A stretch of DNA of 64,000 bases from Hahella sp. (GTDB lineage: Bacteria; Pseudomonadota; Gammaproteobacteria; Pseudomonadales; Oleiphilaceae), in NCBI GenBank assembly GCA_028280065.1, contig JANQMN010000053.1, positions 100,609-164,608 on the forward strand, given 5' to 3'. The notes under the pieces are model-generated. The model saw nothing but the letters and a program-made list of their open reading frames with translations. It searched no databases and had not been told where the DNA came from. Below are positions 17,749 to 25,806 of this stretch, piece by piece (the first letter of the stretch is position 1; every line of letters starts with the position of its first letter). Made by a program: the position numbers and the translations under genes.

Positions 17749-19320
17749 TTAGGAATCTTGCCAGGGTCCTTTTAAGGTGCTGCTGTCAAGGTGCGAGGAA
17801 CGAATGTCAGGGACAACCACCTTATCTTTTTCCATGACACTGCGCACAACTGACAACCCTGCTGCAACCAATTTGGCGGCTGTTCGGTCGGTCATGTTGA
17901 TTTCGGCGCAAGGCGTCACATGGGCATCGCCATCGGCATCATACATCACGTGAATAGGCAGCTTGTCCACTTCCTGGATTGCACCCGGTTGGAAGGACCA
18001 GCCAAATTGGCTATAGCTCTTGCCAAGCAATAATACGGCCAACCAAGCACTATTCCCCCATAAATAGTAGTGGTGGGGATTATTTACAGGCAGCTCTTCA
18101 AAACTGAAACTTTCGACATGCGAATACTTCTTGCCGTATGGAAGTCGAAGCAGGAAGCGTGGGGCAAGCAGACTTAAAAACTGACTCTCCTCGGTTTGCC
18201 GAAATGACTGCCAAGCCGACAAGAAGCTCGGGTCTGCCCGATAGTTCCAGTCATCGCTATCAGGTTGCTTGGCCAGGCTGGCGGTGCCTGCGATTCGCTC
18301 ATTGCCTCCCGTCAACACACCGGCGCCTGTTGCAGCGCCAAGTTCAGCGAGATAGCGGAGCCCTGCAACATGGATTTCGCTGTCGGTAAATTGATAATCG
18401 GCGAGTAGCATCGCAAAGGCGTCCTGACCTTCCACCTGGCGCTTTTCCACCAGCCGCTTGTGCAAACCGCCTGATTCACCGGCAGCCCAGGCTTCCGCAT
18501 CGTCCAATAGTTCCTGCCGGCTAACGTCCATGATAAAAACTTTAAGTTTGCTGTCCGTTTCCAGTTGCTTGGTCAACAGATACAAGCTCCGCCAGCTTGC
18601 CTCTATTTTTTGGAAGTCGCTGTTATGCAATATTTTCCGCATCAATTGGCTGGTGGACTCATCCACGGAAGCCAGCAGCTCATCTTGCCGGGGGTCCGGG
18701 CGAGGTATGAGATAGGGCTCCATAATATCCCTAACCAGTTGTTTTACATCAAATTCCTCAGAAGTCTGCTTGGCTATTGGCGCTCCGAGCAACTGATCTA
18801 ACAACGATTCGTCTGCGGCGTCATTCTGCCCATTCGCCTGCTGTGCCTCCTTGCTATCGTCCGCAGCCGCAACCTGCGATTGCTTAGCGGTTTCCGACGA
18901 GGATTTAGAAGTCGCCCAGCTTTGCACTTCCTGTGCAGCCTCATCAAAGGTCGAAGAATTTTTCAATCGCTTACGTAGATTTTTAAAGCGATCAAAAAGC
19001 GGGATACGCTCGTAGATAAAATCGGGGTGCAGGTCATCCATTTCGCGGAAAGTCATGGGCCCGTCCGCCAATGGCGTATCCAGCGTAACCTTCAGCCTTT
19101 CGAAAATCTCCTCCAGGTTGTCACGATCCACCTCGATCATCTTTCGGTTTGCGAGTCCGGTTACATCCGCGGTGTCCCGGTGCCCTCTCCCGGAAAAGTC
19201 ACCCAAAATGGCAATATGGCAGGTTTTCACCTGAGGAGCAGCGTTGCGCGGAGCTTTGTTTTTGGCTTGCTTACCTGTCGAAAAATCGATGCTGCCAGTG
19301 GATATCGTGGGTCTGGACAT
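17749..19320 (-). CDS. Orphan type VI sheath protein: TssB-like and TssC-like regions fused
   Basis: Residues about 32-130 resemble TssB/VipA: ILGDFSGR, then MIEVDRDNLEEIF (compare the TssB pattern RKPINVDKDNF) and a FREMDDLHPDFIYERIP block. An acidic, low-complexity linker spans about 135-215. Residues about 218-515 follow TssC/VipB throughout: DFQKIEASWRSLYLL, LLADYQFTDSE, the WQSFRQTEESQFLSLLAPR and FLLRLPYG segments, YLWGNSAWL and a C-terminal PCAEINMTDRTAAKL block. No other type VI genes (tssK, tssF, tssG, tssJLM, hcp, vgrG, clpV) are nearby. Both sheath halves in one 523-residue chain is unusual. It may form a contractile or tubular assembly, but the role is unknown. Confidence 0.8.
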   Translation of the reverse strand: MSRPTISTGSIDFSTGKQAKNKAPRNAAPQVKTCHIAILGDFSGRGHRDTADVTGLANRKMIEVDRDNLEEIFERLKVTLDTPLADGPMTFREMDDLHPDFIYERIPLFDRFKNLRKRLKNSSTFDEAAQEVQSWATSKSSSETAKQSQVAAADDSKEAQQANGQNDAADESLLDQLLGAPIAKQTSEEFDVKQLVRDIMEPYLIPRPDPRQDELLASVDESTSQLMRKILHNSDFQKIEASWRSLYLLTKQLETDSKLKVFIMDVSRQELLDDAEAWAAGESGGLHKRLVEKRQVEGQDAFAMLLADYQFTDSEIHVAGLRYLAELGAATGAGVLTGGNERIAGTASLAKQPDSDDWNYRADPSFLSAWQSFRQTEESQFLSLLAPRFLLRLPYGKKYSHVESFSFEELPVNNPHHYYLWGNSAWLAVLLLGKSYSQFGWSFQPGAIQEVDKLPIHVMYDADGDAHVTPCAEINMTDRTAAKLVAAGLSVVRSVMEKDKVVVPDIRSSHLDSSTLKGPWQDS

Positions 19321-20297
19321 GTTTACTTCCTATCTTGGGTGTGGATTCTTAGTTTTGACTATATTTACTACAGGATATAGGAGACCGTGAACTACAGCAG
19401 TATAGATAAGAAAGCCTTCCAGCTAAACCTGAGGCGCCAGGGACCACCTTTTTATTTAGTCTGGCGTGCAAAGTTGTTCTAATTTGGTGCACACCCTTCT
19501 GTTGTTGCCAGGAGTTTGTTTATGGAAGGATGCAGGCAAGACGCTTACAGCGCGCAAAGCCTCATTATTTTTGTAAACTTACCAAAATTATAGAAAAGTA
19601 TAAGCGATCACTATTTATTCAATTTTGTTATATGCCTGTTTACCGGAATGAACCCAAAGCGGCAAATTTTCTCCTGACTTCTGATTCCTGAAGCAGGCTG
19701 TTTGGCCATTTACAAATAGTAACAATGGCGCCCAAACAATTCGAAAAAAACTTTTCAACCATTTGTTTTTTATATCTTTTATTTGAATCAAATATCCAAC
19801 GTGCGCAGGACCTGGATTGACAAATCCCGGTTAGAATCATCTCAATTCACAAACCGGAGCCAGATGTACCCGAGCAATTACTCAATTTTCTCCCCACAAC
19901 CCCGGATAAGATGACGCACGTCAAATTTTTCACATCTTAAAAGTCGTAATATTACAACCACTGAAATCCAAGGCGGATTCCACAATCAGGATGATTCACC
20001 GACACAGTATGGTGAAATGATGACTGGCTGCATTTGTTGGGCGCAGCGAGTCAGTGCTTGGTCTTCTGGCATGTCACATAAAAATAATGTGCAAAGCACG
20101 ACATCATCAACCATATTTCTGGTGAGGATGCACCGGTTAGCAGCTTACAGCCAAATGGCTGCAAAATTGGGCACTGGGCAGGTGCGCTTCGAAACCGGGG
20201 CTATTTGCAGATGTCACCCGTCAGCAAATGAAGGTTTTAAAGGGGGGGCGCGTAAAGCGTTACCATTGTGTTTTACACGAAACATTAGGAATTATTT
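19321..20297. other. Long non-coding region between the sheath gene and pflB
   Basis: This 977-base stretch separates two divergent genes. It is AT-rich and I find no convincing coding frame. The open frame beginning near 20017 runs into the pflB coding sequence out of frame and has low-complexity, non-protein-like composition. Long leaders are common at pfl loci, which are controlled by FNR/ArcA-type regulators. I see no clean FNR box here, only weak symmetry such as CACAT-N7-ATGTG near 20074-20095. The pflB start is preceded by TAGGAATT. Multiple promoters or a small RNA may be present but cannot be shown by eye. Confidence 0.5.
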
Positions 20298-22568
20298 ATG
20301 TACAGAAATGACCAAGACCAAACCGTTGCTCAAACCGAATCAAATCCTTGGGAGGGGTTTCAAGCAGGTCCCTGGCAAAAAGAAGTCAACGTTCGTGACT
20401 TTATCCAACTCAACTATGCTCCATACGAAGGTAATGACGAGTTTCTTTCCGAAGCAACTGACCGTACCAAAACTGTTTGGGGCAAAGTCCTTGAGCTGAT
20501 GAAGGAAGAGAATGCCAAACATGCGCCTCTCGATTTCGATCCTGAGACTCCTTCAACCATTACTTCGCACGATGCAGGCTATATCGATCAAAGCCTGGAG
20601 CGTATTGTCGGCTTGCAAACCGACGCTCCCTTGAAGCGTGCAATTATCTGTAGCGGCGGTATTCGCATGGTTAAAACCTCTTGCGATACCTACGGCAAGG
20701 AGCTGAACCCCCAAGTTTGGGAAACCTTTACCAAATACCGCAAAACCCACAACGAAGGCGTTTTCAGCGCTTACACACCGGAAATCCTTGCTTGCCGGAA
20801 AGTCGGCATCATTACCGGCCTGCCAGATGCTTACGGGCGTGGCCGGATCATCGGCGACTACCGTCGTGTCGCTCTCTACGGTATCGATGCATTAATCAAG
20901 TTCAAGAAAACGGAAAAATCGGAACTTAACGGTAACGTGATGGACGAGTCGACCATTCGTCTTCGCGAAGAACTGACTGATCAGCTCAAAGCACTGGAAG
21001 ACATGAAAGTCATGGCAAAAAGCTATGGCTTTGACATCGGCAGAGCCGCACAAAACGCCCGCGAAGCTATCCAATGGACCTACTTCGGCTACTTGGCCGC
21101 AGTCAAGTTCTCAAACGGTGCCGCCATGAGCTTTGGCCGTGCGCAAAACTTCTTCGACATTTACATCGAACGCGATATCGCAGCCGGCGTATTGACTGAA
21201 GACGAAGCTCAAGAGCTTATTGACGATTTGGTCATCAAATTAAGAATGGTTCGCTTCCTCCGTACTCCTGAGTACGATGAGTTGTTCTCAGGCGATCCTA
21301 CCTGGGTTACTGAGTCCATCGGAGGTATGAGCGAAGACGGTCGTCCGTTAATCACCAAGACTTCATTCCGTATGCTACAAACCCTTTACAACTTGGGTGC
21401 GGCTCCGGAACCTAACTTGACTGTACTTTGGTCCGACAAGCTTCCGGCTGGTTTCAAAGAGTTCTGCTCGAAAGTTTCTATCGACACCTCTTCCATCCAG
21501 TATGAGAGCGATGACTTGATGCGCGACAGATTTGGCGACGACTATGGCATAGCCTGCTGTGTATCCGCCATGCGTATTGGTAAGCAAATGCAGTTCTTCG
21601 GTGCTCGTGCCAACCTCGCCAAGGTAATCCTTTACGGTATCAACGGCGGCCGTGACGAGAAATCCGGCATGCAGGTCGGTCCTGAAATGCCTGTATTGAC
21701 CGATGAAGAATTCAGCTACGAAACCGTAATGGAGCGTTTCCAAACCTACATGGAATGGCTGGCGAAAACTTACGTAAACGCCCTGAATATCATCCATTAT
21801 ATGCATGACAAATATGCCTATGAAGCTCCGTTAATGGCACTGCATGATCGTGAAGTGTACAGAACCATGGCATGCGGCATGGCAGGCCTGTCAATACTCG
21901 CAGACTCTTTGAGCGCCATTAAATACGCCAAAGTGAAGCCTATTCGTAACGAAGAAGGCATGGTCACCGATTTCGATATCGAAGGCGATTTTCCGAAGTT
22001 CGGTAATAATGACCCACGGGTAGACGATATTGCTAATGCAATGGTTTCTGATTTCATGGCAAATATCCGCAAGACGCCGACTTACCGTGGAGCAACTCCG
22101 ACGCAGTCGATTCTGACCATCACCTCAAACGTTGTTTATGGCAAGAAAACCGGCTCCACTCCTGACGGACGTAAAGCCGGCGAACCGTTTGCTCCTGGAG
22201 CAAACCCGATGCATGGCCGTGATGAGAAAGGCGCATTGGCCTCACTTCTTAGTGTCGCCAAGCTCCCGTACGATGACGCGGAAGACGGTATTTCCTATAC
22301 CATGAGTATTTTGCCAGAAGGGCTTGGTAAGGAACGCGATATGCGCGTTAACAACCTGAGCAGCCTGTTGGATGGCTACTTCACAGCGAGCGGCCACCAC
22401 ATCAACGTGAATGTGCTGAACAAAGAAACGCTGTTGGACGCAATGGAACATCCTGAGCAGTATCCACAGCTAACTATCCGGGTATCCGGTTATGCGGTTA
22501 ACTTCGTCAAGCTGAATCGTGAACAACAGCTGGACGTTATCAACCGCACATTCCACAGCCAGATGTAA
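20298..22568 (+). CDS. pflB: Pyruvate formate-lyase (formate C-acetyltransferase)
   Basis: The 756-residue protein is a full-length glycyl-radical enzyme. Adjacent catalytic cysteines are seen in [22 protein letters not shown] (near residue 418). The C-terminal radical site is [12 protein letters not shown], whose glycine (about 734) is converted to the radical by PflA. It cleaves pyruvate plus CoA to acetyl-CoA and formate under anoxia. Its codon usage looks like that of a highly expressed gene. pflA and a formate-type transporter follow, forming a fermentation unit. Confidence 0.96.
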   Translation: MYRNDQDQTVAQTESNPWEGFQAGPWQKEVNVRDFIQLNYAPYEGNDEFLSEATDRTKTVWGKVLELMKEENAKHAPLDFDPETPSTITSHDAGYIDQSLERIVGLQTDAPLKRAIICSGGIRMVKTSCDTYGKELNPQVWETFTKYRKTHNEGVFSAYTPEILACRKVGIITGLPDAYGRGRIIGDYRRVALYGIDALIKFKKTEKSELNGNVMDESTIRLREELTDQLKALEDMKVMAKSYGFDIGRAAQNAREAIQWTYFGYLAAVKFSNGAAMSFGRAQNFFDIYIERDIAAGVLTEDEAQELIDDLVIKLRMVRFLRTPEYDELFSGDPTWVTESIGGMSEDGRPLITKTSFRMLQTLYNLGAAPEPNLTVLWSDKLPAGFKEFCSKVSIDTSSIQYESDDLMRDRFGDDYGIACCVSAMRIGKQMQFFGARANLAKVILYGINGGRDEKSGMQVGPEMPVLTDEEFSYETVMERFQTYMEWLAKTYVNALNIIHYMHDKYAYEAPLMALHDREVYRTMACGMAGLSILADSLSAIKYAKVKPIRNEEGMVTDFDIEGDFPKFGNNDPRVDDIANAMVSDFMANIRKTPTYRGATPTQSILTITSNVVYGKKTGSTPDGRKAGEPFAPGANPMHGRDEKGALASLLSVAKLPYDDAEDGISYTMSILPEGLGKERDMRVNNLSSLLDGYFTASGHHINVNVLNKETLLDAMEHPEQYPQLTIRVSGYAVNFVKLNREQQLDVINRTFHSQM

Positions 22569-22576
22569 CCCTCCCC

Positions 22577-22607
22577 GCTGCAGCCCACTGCCCCCTCGGG
22601 CTGCAGC
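22577..22607. repeat. Inverted repeat after pflB
   Basis: A perfect 10-bp stem GCTGCAGCCC / GGGCTGCAGC with an 11-base loop sits 8 bases after the pflB stop. It is followed by A-residues and not T-residues on the plus strand, so it is not a classical terminator for pflB. It may stabilise the pflB mRNA or attenuate readthrough into pflA. Confidence 0.7.
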
Positions 22608-22742
22608 AAAAAAATCTGGTTGTTTTGCAACAAAGGACTATTCTTGAGCAAGGAATGCTCTTATCCTTCCGAATCGTATTGAATCACCAAGGGCGTTTCC
22701 CCGGAACTAAATTACCAGCTTTAAGCATTAGGTAGTCTTAAA

Positions 22743-23534
22743 ATGAGCGTAAGTTTTGTTGAGCTTCCAACCCGTAGCGTAGATGCTAAGCACTTACTTG
22801 GGCGAATCCATAGCTTTGAGAGCTTTGGCACAGTCGATGGTCCCGGAACAAGGTTTGTCGTATTTCTTCAAGGCTGTTTGTTTCGCTGTAAATATTGCCA
22901 CAACCGGGATACTTGGGACCTCAATGAAGGCAAACTCTATTCGGTCACCGAAATGCTGGACGAGATACTGCCTTACATTCCTTTTATCGATGCGTCTGGC
23001 GGAGGCGTAACGGTCACCGGCGGCGAACCGTTGCTGCAAAAGGAGTTCATTTGTGTCTTATTTAAACTGTTACGCCAACAGGGCATACACACCTGTTTAG
23101 ATACCAATGGTTATGTCAACCTCCGGGATTACGGCAAAGAACTCGATAAGCTGTTCGAGCGCACCAACCTGGTACTGCTTGACTTGAAACAAATAGACAA
23201 CGACAAGCATATTCTGTTGACAGAAATATCCAACGAAAAACCGCTGGAATTTGCCAGGTATCTGAATAAGATCAATCAGCCTACTTGGATTCGCCATGTT
23301 GTTGTTCCTGGCTACTCCGACGACCTGGAAGACATCAAGCGACTCGCAGACTTTGTCGCACCAATGAAAAATGTCGAAAAAGTTGAACTTCTGCCGTACC
23401 ACAAGCTAGGAAAGCATAAGTGGGAGTCCTATGGCGAAAGCTATCCTCTGGAAGGCGTTGAACCCCCAAGCAAAGAGAAAATGCGGCAAATCAAGGAAAT
23501 ATTCAATGACGCCGGACTCGCCACGCAGTTATAG
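22743..23534 (+). CDS. pflA: Pyruvate formate-lyase activating enzyme
   Basis: This 263-residue radical-SAM enzyme has the cluster motif CLFRCKYCHNRDTW (CxxxCxxC, with the extra aromatic spacing of PflA enzymes) near residue 50 and GGGVTVTGGEPLLQKEF near 87 for SAM binding. It abstracts a hydrogen from the C-terminal glycine of PflB to generate the glycyl radical. It lies 174 bases downstream of pflB on the same strand. The hairpin between them would let the enzyme be made in lower amounts than its substrate protein. Confidence 0.95.
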   Translation: MSVSFVELPTRSVDAKHLLGRIHSFESFGTVDGPGTRFVVFLQGCLFRCKYCHNRDTWDLNEGKLYSVTEMLDEILPYIPFIDASGGGVTVTGGEPLLQKEFICVLFKLLRQQGIHTCLDTNGYVNLRDYGKELDKLFERTNLVLLDLKQIDNDKHILLTEISNEKPLEFARYLNKINQPTWIRHVVVPGYSDDLEDIKRLADFVAPMKNVEKVELLPYHKLGKHKWESYGESYPLEGVEPPSKEKMRQIKEIFNDAGLATQL

Positions 23535-23548
23535 CCAAGCCCAAACTT

Positions 23549-23627
23549 TACGTATAAATACAAGATTTGATATTAAAAACCTAAAAATGCGACTACCAAT
23601 CAATCATTTTAGTCGCGCTTATACGTA
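23549..23627. repeat. Nested inverted repeat downstream of pflA
   Basis: The outer arms TACGTATAA (23549-23557) and TTATACGTA (23619-23627) flank inner arms GCGACT and AGTCGC near 23589-23616, giving a two-tier hairpin just after the pflA stop. It could end the pflBA transcript or act as a processing site. It has no T-run of a simple terminator. Confidence 0.55.
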
Positions 23628-23664
23628 ATTATCCTAAAAACCTCAACCTCCTTTGAATTCATTC

Positions 23665-23678
23665 TTGACACCTATCAA
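23665..23678. promoter_or_regulatory. FNR/Anr-like binding site upstream of the formate-type transporter
   Basis: TTGACACCTATCAA matches the FNR consensus TTGAT-N4-ATCAA at nine of ten specified positions. It lies 62 bases before the transporter start at 23741, a place from which FNR-type activators commonly work. It fits the anaerobic pfl context. CRP-type sites share some of this pattern, but the TTGA half-sites favour FNR/Anr. Confidence 0.6.
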
Positions 23679-23740
23679 GTGGCTGCTTACCGACTTCAAT
23701 AAAATATTGTCGGTAAAACCGGACAACTAGGAGAATGGTA

Positions 23741-25048
23741 ATGAAAAATCGTTGGCTCATCGCAGCCTCTGCCGTAGGCGTGCATGCGTCTATCGGCTCA
23801 GTCTACGCATTTAGCGTATTCAAAAAGCCTCTTGCCGAACTAATCCCAAGCGCATCAAACAATGAAATCGCTTGGACATTCAGCTTTGCGATTCTATTCC
23901 TTGGCCTATCGGCTGCCATCATGGGCCACTTTGTTGAACGCCATGGGCCACGCAAGTCGGGCATGCTGGCTGCCAGCTTCTTCGGTGGTGGCCTGCTGGT
24001 TGCCGGCCTGGGCGCCATGCTCGAAAACCTCTACGTAATTTGGCTTGGTTACGGCGTGTTAGGCGGCATCGGCCTCGGTATTGGCTACATTACACCCGTT
24101 TCCACCCTCGTAAAATGGTTTCCAGATAGACGCGGCTTGGCGACAGGCTTAGCCATTATGGGCTTTGGTTTTGGCGCCATGATTGGCGGCCCTGTATTTA
24201 ACTTCATTATCGAATCTTTTGGTGTTCAAAACGGCGGCATCGCAAATACATGGTTCATTATGGGTATTGTCTACCTCGTTATTATGTTTTCCTCCGCTAC
24301 TTATCTGGAAAGACCGCCTCAAGGCTGGATGCCTGAAGGCATGAAAAAAGATGTTGAATCCGGCAAGCGCGCAGCCGTTCAGGATTTGACGCAACTAACT
24401 GCTAATGAATCTGTAAAAACCGCACCTTTCTATGGTCTATGGATTATGATGTTCATCAATATTTCTTGCGGTATCGGAGTGATTTACTCGGCTTCACCGC
24501 TGGCCCAGGAAAGCATAGGTTTGACTGCCGCCGAAGCCGCCGCAGTTGTAGGCTTAATGTCTCTGTTTAATGGAATTGGCCGTATTACCTGGGCATCTTT
24601 CTCCGATATCTTGGGTCGACCACAAACCTACATGGCATTCTTCATCATCCAAATCGCAGCATTCATCTTCCTGCCAAATATTACCAGCGTCATTCTATTC
24701 CAGGTTGTCTTGTACACCATCCTGACATGCTATGGCGGCGGCTTTGCAACCCTGCCTGCCTTCATCGGCGACTTGTTCGGCACCAAGGAACTTGGCGCAA
24801 TCCACGGCTATATTCTGACAGCCTGGGCGCTCGCCGGCATTGCCGGACCACAAGTTACTGCCTACATCCGTTCCGTAACAGGCAGCTATGAATTAACCCT
24901 TTATGTCTTCTCAGGCTTTTTCTGTTTCGCTCTGTTCGTATCGATTCTCATGCTGACATACGTGACCAGAACCAAAGCAAAATTGCATGCTGAAGCCCAG
25001 AAGTTGAGCAGTGGCGACCATTCTCCTTCCAAGCCTGCTACTGCTTAA
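23741..25048 (+). CDS. Major facilitator transporter, oxalate/formate antiporter (OFA) family
   Basis: The protein (435 residues from this start) has 12 predicted membrane helices. It begins with RWLIAASAVGVHASIGSVYAFSVF, the typical N-terminus of OFA-family transporters, and has GYITPVSTLVKWFPDRRGLATGLAIMG-type MFS loop sequence. I place the start at 23741, because AGGAG at 23729-23733 is 7 bases before it, whereas an in-frame ATG at 23735 is too close. The position after pflBA suggests export of formate or exchange of formate or another small monocarboxylate, in place of the usual FocA channel. The substrate is inferred from context only. Confidence 0.85.
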   Translation: MKNRWLIAASAVGVHASIGSVYAFSVFKKPLAELIPSASNNEIAWTFSFAILFLGLSAAIMGHFVERHGPRKSGMLAASFFGGGLLVAGLGAMLENLYVIWLGYGVLGGIGLGIGYITPVSTLVKWFPDRRGLATGLAIMGFGFGAMIGGPVFNFIIESFGVQNGGIANTWFIMGIVYLVIMFSSATYLERPPQGWMPEGMKKDVESGKRAAVQDLTQLTANESVKTAPFYGLWIMMFINISCGIGVIYSASPLAQESIGLTAAEAAAVVGLMSLFNGIGRITWASFSDILGRPQTYMAFFIIQIAAFIFLPNITSVILFQVVLYTILTCYGGGFATLPAFIGDLFGTKELGAIHGYILTAWALAGIAGPQVTAYIRSVTGSYELTLYVFSGFFCFALFVSILMLTYVTRTKAKLHAEAQKLSSGDHSPSKPATA

Positions 25049-25054
25049 TGCCAG

Positions 25055-25090
25055 GATGTGGGCTGGGTTCCCAGCCCACATCTTCTTTTT
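25055..25090 (+). terminator. Intrinsic terminator after the OFA transporter gene
   Basis: A 12-bp stem GATGTGGGCTGG / CCAGCCCACATC with a 4-base loop is followed by TTCTTTTT. It starts 6 bases after the stop codon and cleanly separates the fermentation unit from the next operon. Confidence 0.9.
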
Positions 25091-25236
25091 AACCCCCTTC
25101 TACTCACATACTGCCCACACCCTACGGTAAATTTAACCTGCGTATACTTACATTTTGTTGCGAATTCAGCGTCTTGTGTCATGCTTAGTCTATTGATGCT
25201 TGTTTGAGCACATTCTCTGAAAGACTGGAATTCAAT

Positions 25237-25806
25237 ATGGCAACAAAAAGTCCACAAAAAAAAACCGGGCCTGACAAGGAACCATCTGCCGCTGAATCTG
25301 ACGCCAAACCGGATTCCACCCTTCAACTGAAAGAAATCCGGGAGCTATTATTTGGCGCGCAAGTTCGCGAAGTAAATGCAGATATCCATACACTGCAGCA
25401 GGATACCAACACCAGGATCAAACAGCTAACCCAACAGATGCAGCACTCTCTGGCTGAACTCACTGCCACTTTCAATAGCCGGCTCGATGATCTGGCCAAG
25501 CATCTTGAATCGCTTAATAGTCAACGAATGGCCAGGGAGGATGACCTGGCCGCTGATATTGACCATCTCCGCCATCAGTTGGAAGAAGCCAAAGCTGCTT
25601 CAGATCAAGCGGATAACCAACTACATGATCGCCTTACCAATGAAGCGGAGCGGTTAGCCAATGAATTGAATCAGCGCCATCATGAAGCAATGGAAAGGCT
25701 CAACCAAACTTCAACAGAGCTTTCCAGCAACAAAGCGGACCGCAAAACCCTGGCAAACCTACTGGCTGGCATGGCTAACAATTTAACCGCCGGCGAACTG
25801 GAATAA
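25237..25806 (+). CDS. Coiled-coil protein, first gene of the GTPase/OmpA unit
   Basis: From the ATG at 25237 the product is 189 residues. An upstream in-frame TTG at 25204 would add 11. After a basic, disordered N-terminus there is a short motif LKEIRELLFGAQ (about residues 31-42), then almost continuous heptad-type coiled coil to about 165 (NADIHTLQQDTNTRIKQLTQ onward), and NKADRKTLANLLAGMANNLT at the end. There is no signal or membrane helix. The next gene starts with a related LxxLRxLLLGAE motif and its ATG directly abuts this TAA stop, so the two are translationally coupled. It is probably a scaffold for the membrane protein. No named family was recognised. Confidence 0.75.
   Translation: MATKSPQKKTGPDKEPSAAESDAKPDSTLQLKEIRELLFGAQVREVNADIHTLQQDTNTRIKQLTQQMQHSLAELTATFNSRLDDLAKHLESLNSQRMAREDDLAADIDHLRHQLEEAKAASDQADNQLHDRLTNEAERLANELNQRHHEAMERLNQTSTELSSNKADRKTLANLLAGMANNLTAGELE

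Noticed and set aside
17749..19320. A complete type VI secretion system
   Set aside because: No baseplate, membrane complex, Hcp, VgrG or ClpV gene is in the window; only the fused sheath protein is present.
20017..20499. 160-codon open frame ahead of and overlapping pflB
   Set aside because: It runs into the certain pflB coding region in another frame, and the part inside pflB is clearly a shadow. Composition is not protein-like.
22577..22620. Classical Rho-independent terminator after pflB
   Set aside because: The hairpin is followed by A residues and not T residues on the coding strand, so it is listed as an inverted repeat only.
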